Positions 61,227 to 64,000 of a stretch of DNA of 64,000 bases are shown one piece after another. How positions within the stretch are numbered: the stretch's first letter is position 1; every line of letters begins with the position of its first letter. Position numbers and translations under genes: made by a program. The DNA is from Amborella trichopoda. Its lineage: Eukaryota; Streptophyta; Magnoliopsida; Amborellales; Amborellaceae. The DNA is taken from contig NW_006500356.1 of NCBI RefSeq assembly GCF_000471905.2, positions 2,186,304 to 2,250,303 on the forward strand, read 5' to 3'. The notes under the pieces were generated by a model. That model was not told where the DNA came from and ran no database searches. It saw nothing but the letters and a program-made list of their open reading frames with translations.

Positions 61227-64000
61227 ATGACATCTAGGCTAGTCATGTCAAAACTATCCAAACTTGAAAAACTCAATGAGACCAATTTTCTATGTAGAAA
61301 AGAAAAATTGGATATATTATTTTCCAAGATAGGGTGGATTATGTCCAAGATACAGAACCACCAGTTTTAGGGCCTAATACCAATGGTCAAACCTAATACC
61401 AATGGTTAAGTCAGAAGGCGACTTGACAAATAGTTAGAAGATGATAAAATAAGTAAGACTATTATGTTAAGCTTTATGGAAGATGATTTAATTAGAGTCT
61501 TTGAGGATCACACTACAACTCAAAGTATGATGAGTGCCCTATTTAAAAAGTAAGGGATCACTTCTGAGACCCATGTGCAATTGTTGTTAGAAAAATACAA
61601 TTCTTGCAGAATGAAAGAATCCGACTCAGTGACCGAGTATGTCAATAAAATGACAGTGCTCGCAGAGGACCATGCTACGGCCAGGAACCTAGTCTCTGAT
61701 CGCACGCAAGTGTCTATTGTCCTAAATAGTCTCCTTCCATCTTGAGAGTTCGTTGTAATTGCTTTGAATCACTGTGCACAAGGGATAACTATGTTGAATC
61801 TTCCCATGCACCTCAGTATTGAAACTGGGAGAAGAATGAGGAAGAAGTCTAATGAGCTTCATTTTGCCCAAAGTTCATCTTCTTAGATTCCCAAGAAACC
61901 TTATAATAATAAAAAATAATAATAGGTATAAGAGAAATGGGAGAAATTTTAAAAATCAAAAGAATAAGTTTGAGAAGACCTCTTTTTATTGTAAAGAAAT
62001 TGGACATATCAAGTTTAATTGTCCATCGGTGAAAAATAAAAATAAGAACCATAAAAACAACCATGTTCGAAATAATCAACATAAAATAAAGAACTTGACT
62101 TGCGTAGTCCTAGAATCAACAGTTGCCGACCATGACTTAATAATTTGGTGGGTCGACTCAGCCTCCACTCAACATGTCTCGAGGACCAAGGACGGATTCA
62201 CAGAGTTGAAGGAGATTGCAGCCGAAAACTTATGGATTTATTTGGGAAATGACATCTATTGTAATGTACTTGGTGTCAGTACTTTCAAGCTATGTTTACC
62301 AGGAGAAATAAATCTCCTATTGACTGATACTTGTATGTGTCCATTATGAGGCACAATTTGATTTCTGTTCCTAGGCTCTACGACAAGGGTTATGAAATAA
62401 AATTCAAGTATGGTCGGGTCACCATTGGAAAGAATTCTAGAGCATTGGTGTATGGTACTAAAGTTGACAATTTGTACCAACTGAACATTAATGAAAGTTC
62501 ACCATTTTTTTGGTTATTTTAATGTCCCTTTTGATGCTTTTATGTGTATGAATGATCTATTTTTATGGCACTTAAGATTATGACATATAAGTAAGCTAAA
62601 ATGAATCAAATGGTTAAAAAATGCATGCTCCCAATTTAAGAAAAATTGTGGTAAAAACATGTGAGCCATGTATTTTTAGTAAATTAACTAAGAAGTATTT
62701 CCCTAAAGGGAAAAGGTCAAGTGAACTACTTAATATTGTTTATTCTGATATATGTGACCCATTAAATGTAAAAAGACATAGAGGTATGAAATATTTCATA
62801 ACATTTACGGATGATTATTCACGTTATGGATATGTATACCTAATTAGTAAGGAATCAGATGCATTAGAAACTTTTGAATAATATAACGCTGATGTTGAAA
62901 ATCAGTTAGGTAGACATATTACAATTCTTCGAATAGATAGGGGAGGTGAATAATGCTCGGCCTTATTTACCGAATTTTGTAAAGATCATGGTGTAATTCA
63001 CCAAACAACCATGTCATATACACCATAACAAAATAGTGTAGTTGAAAGAAGAAATAGAACTCTAATGGACATGTTTAAGTCTATGACGAGTCATTCAAAT
63101 TTATCATCTCAATTTTGAGGTGAGGTTCTTAACATTACAATATATATTATTAATCGTGTTCCAACTAAATCTATAGACTCGACTCCATATGAATTATGGA
63201 CAGGTAGGAAACCTGACCTTACTATTTTAAAAGTTTGGGGTTCCTGGGCACATGTGCTTATACCACCACAAAATAGAAATAAATTACAAAGTAAAACTAT
63301 AAAATACTATTTTATGGTTATTCAAAAAATTCTAAGGGATATAGAATCTATAACCATGATACTAGATTATTAGTAGAGAGTCATGGTGGTTATTTTTAGA
63401 AAATATAGATGATGAAAATATTTTAAATAAGCTTATTAACTTACATGAAATTGATAAAAATAAGGGTCTGAAGGATCCTGTTTCTCATACTCCCTTTACA
63501 TTTGGTGAGAATGATTCAATTGAATCAAGTATATCAGACATGCCTAAAAGAATTAGAGCCTCAACTACGACTTTAGAAGAATTTTATGTATTTATGAATG
63601 AAGATAATTATTCTTCAATGAGTGAGGATACAATAGATGAACCTCGAAGCTACAGTGAAGCTATTAGCTCACATGACTCAGTTGAGTAGACTCAGCCATG
63701 GATGATGAACTTGGTTCCATTAAAAGAAATCAAGTTTGGGAGTTGGTTGACCTCCCTAAAGATAGAAAAGCCATTCGTTGCAAATGGGTCCTAAAGAAAA
63801 ATCTTAATGCAAATAGATCCATTGATAAATATAAAGCTAGATGGTAGTTAAAAGATTTACCCAAAGGAAAGGTATAGATTATGAAGAGACTTATTCTTCT
63901 GCAGTAAAATTTTCATCTATTAGGATCATCCTAGCATTAGTTGCATATTATGATTTAGAATTATTTCAGATGGATGTCAAAATAACTTTTTTAAATGGAG
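61227..64000 (+). mobile_element. Ty1/copia gag-pol, decayed, cut by the window end
   Basis: gag from ATG 61227 (KLSKLEKLNETNFL; SDSVTEYVNKMTVLAED near 61620), with several stops. Zinc knuckle at about 61978-62020 (SFYCKEIGHIKFNC), in which the first Cys is Ser. Protease WWVDSASTQHV at 62146-62178, with the DSG triad changed to DSA. Pre-integrase zinc pair CEPC at 62660. Integrase core 62740-63110 (SDICDPLNVKRHRGMKYFIT, IDRGGE followed by a stop, VERRNRT). Reverse transcriptase starts about 63690 (AMDDELGSIKRNQVWELV) and continues past 64000. Integrase before reverse transcriptase is the copia order. At least eight in-frame stops make it inactive. Confidence 0.92.

Overview
This is plant nuclear DNA: GT-AG spliced genes with introns up to 12 kb, Ty1/copia and Ty3/gypsy LTR retrotransposons, L1- and RTE-type LINEs, and many foldback (MITE-like) repeats in AT-rich sequence. 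The introns are long even for a plant, which fits an early-diverging angiosperm or basal eudicot with repeat-laden introns. The species cannot be fixed from the sequence.

Two host genes are present, both on the + strand. (1) The 3' part of a class I trehalose-6-phosphate synthase gene (TPS1) occupies 4172-25752. Its 11 exons join in phase to 533 codons and a stop, and the N-terminal half must lie upstream of the window. One 11.7-kb intron (4261-15946) holds L1 LINE remnants and an internally deleted Ty3/gypsy element. The sequence upstream of the first visible exon holds a MITE and an inverted RTE LINE fragment. (2) A complete subtilisin-like serine protease gene of the plant SBT5 group occupies 36457-55669. 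Its 10 exons encode 776 residues with all catalytic residues present. A 12.3-kb intron (38028-50357) contains a nearly full-length but broken chromodomain-type Ty3/gypsy element with both LTRs (44090-49909).

The intergenic stretches (25753-36360 and 55670-61226) show no host gene. They hold families of short foldback elements that recur inside the introns of both genes: a ~205-bp family with GAGACTATTTA-like ends (at least five copies), a ~535-bp family with one copy split by a smaller TA-flanked element, a family with a CATCTCGATATCGAGATG core, and others. From about 59600 to the window end lies a decayed Ty1/copia element, cut off in its reverse transcriptase.

The two genes have unrelated jobs: trehalose-6-phosphate signalling in the cytosol, and extracellular proteolysis. 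Nothing suggests that they work together. I found no clear new biological system. The most informative signals are nested and tandem repeat structures, a duplicated splice-acceptor region in TPS1, and retroelement active sites lost by point mutation. All coordinates were read by eye. Repeat edges without a stated target-site duplication are approximate.
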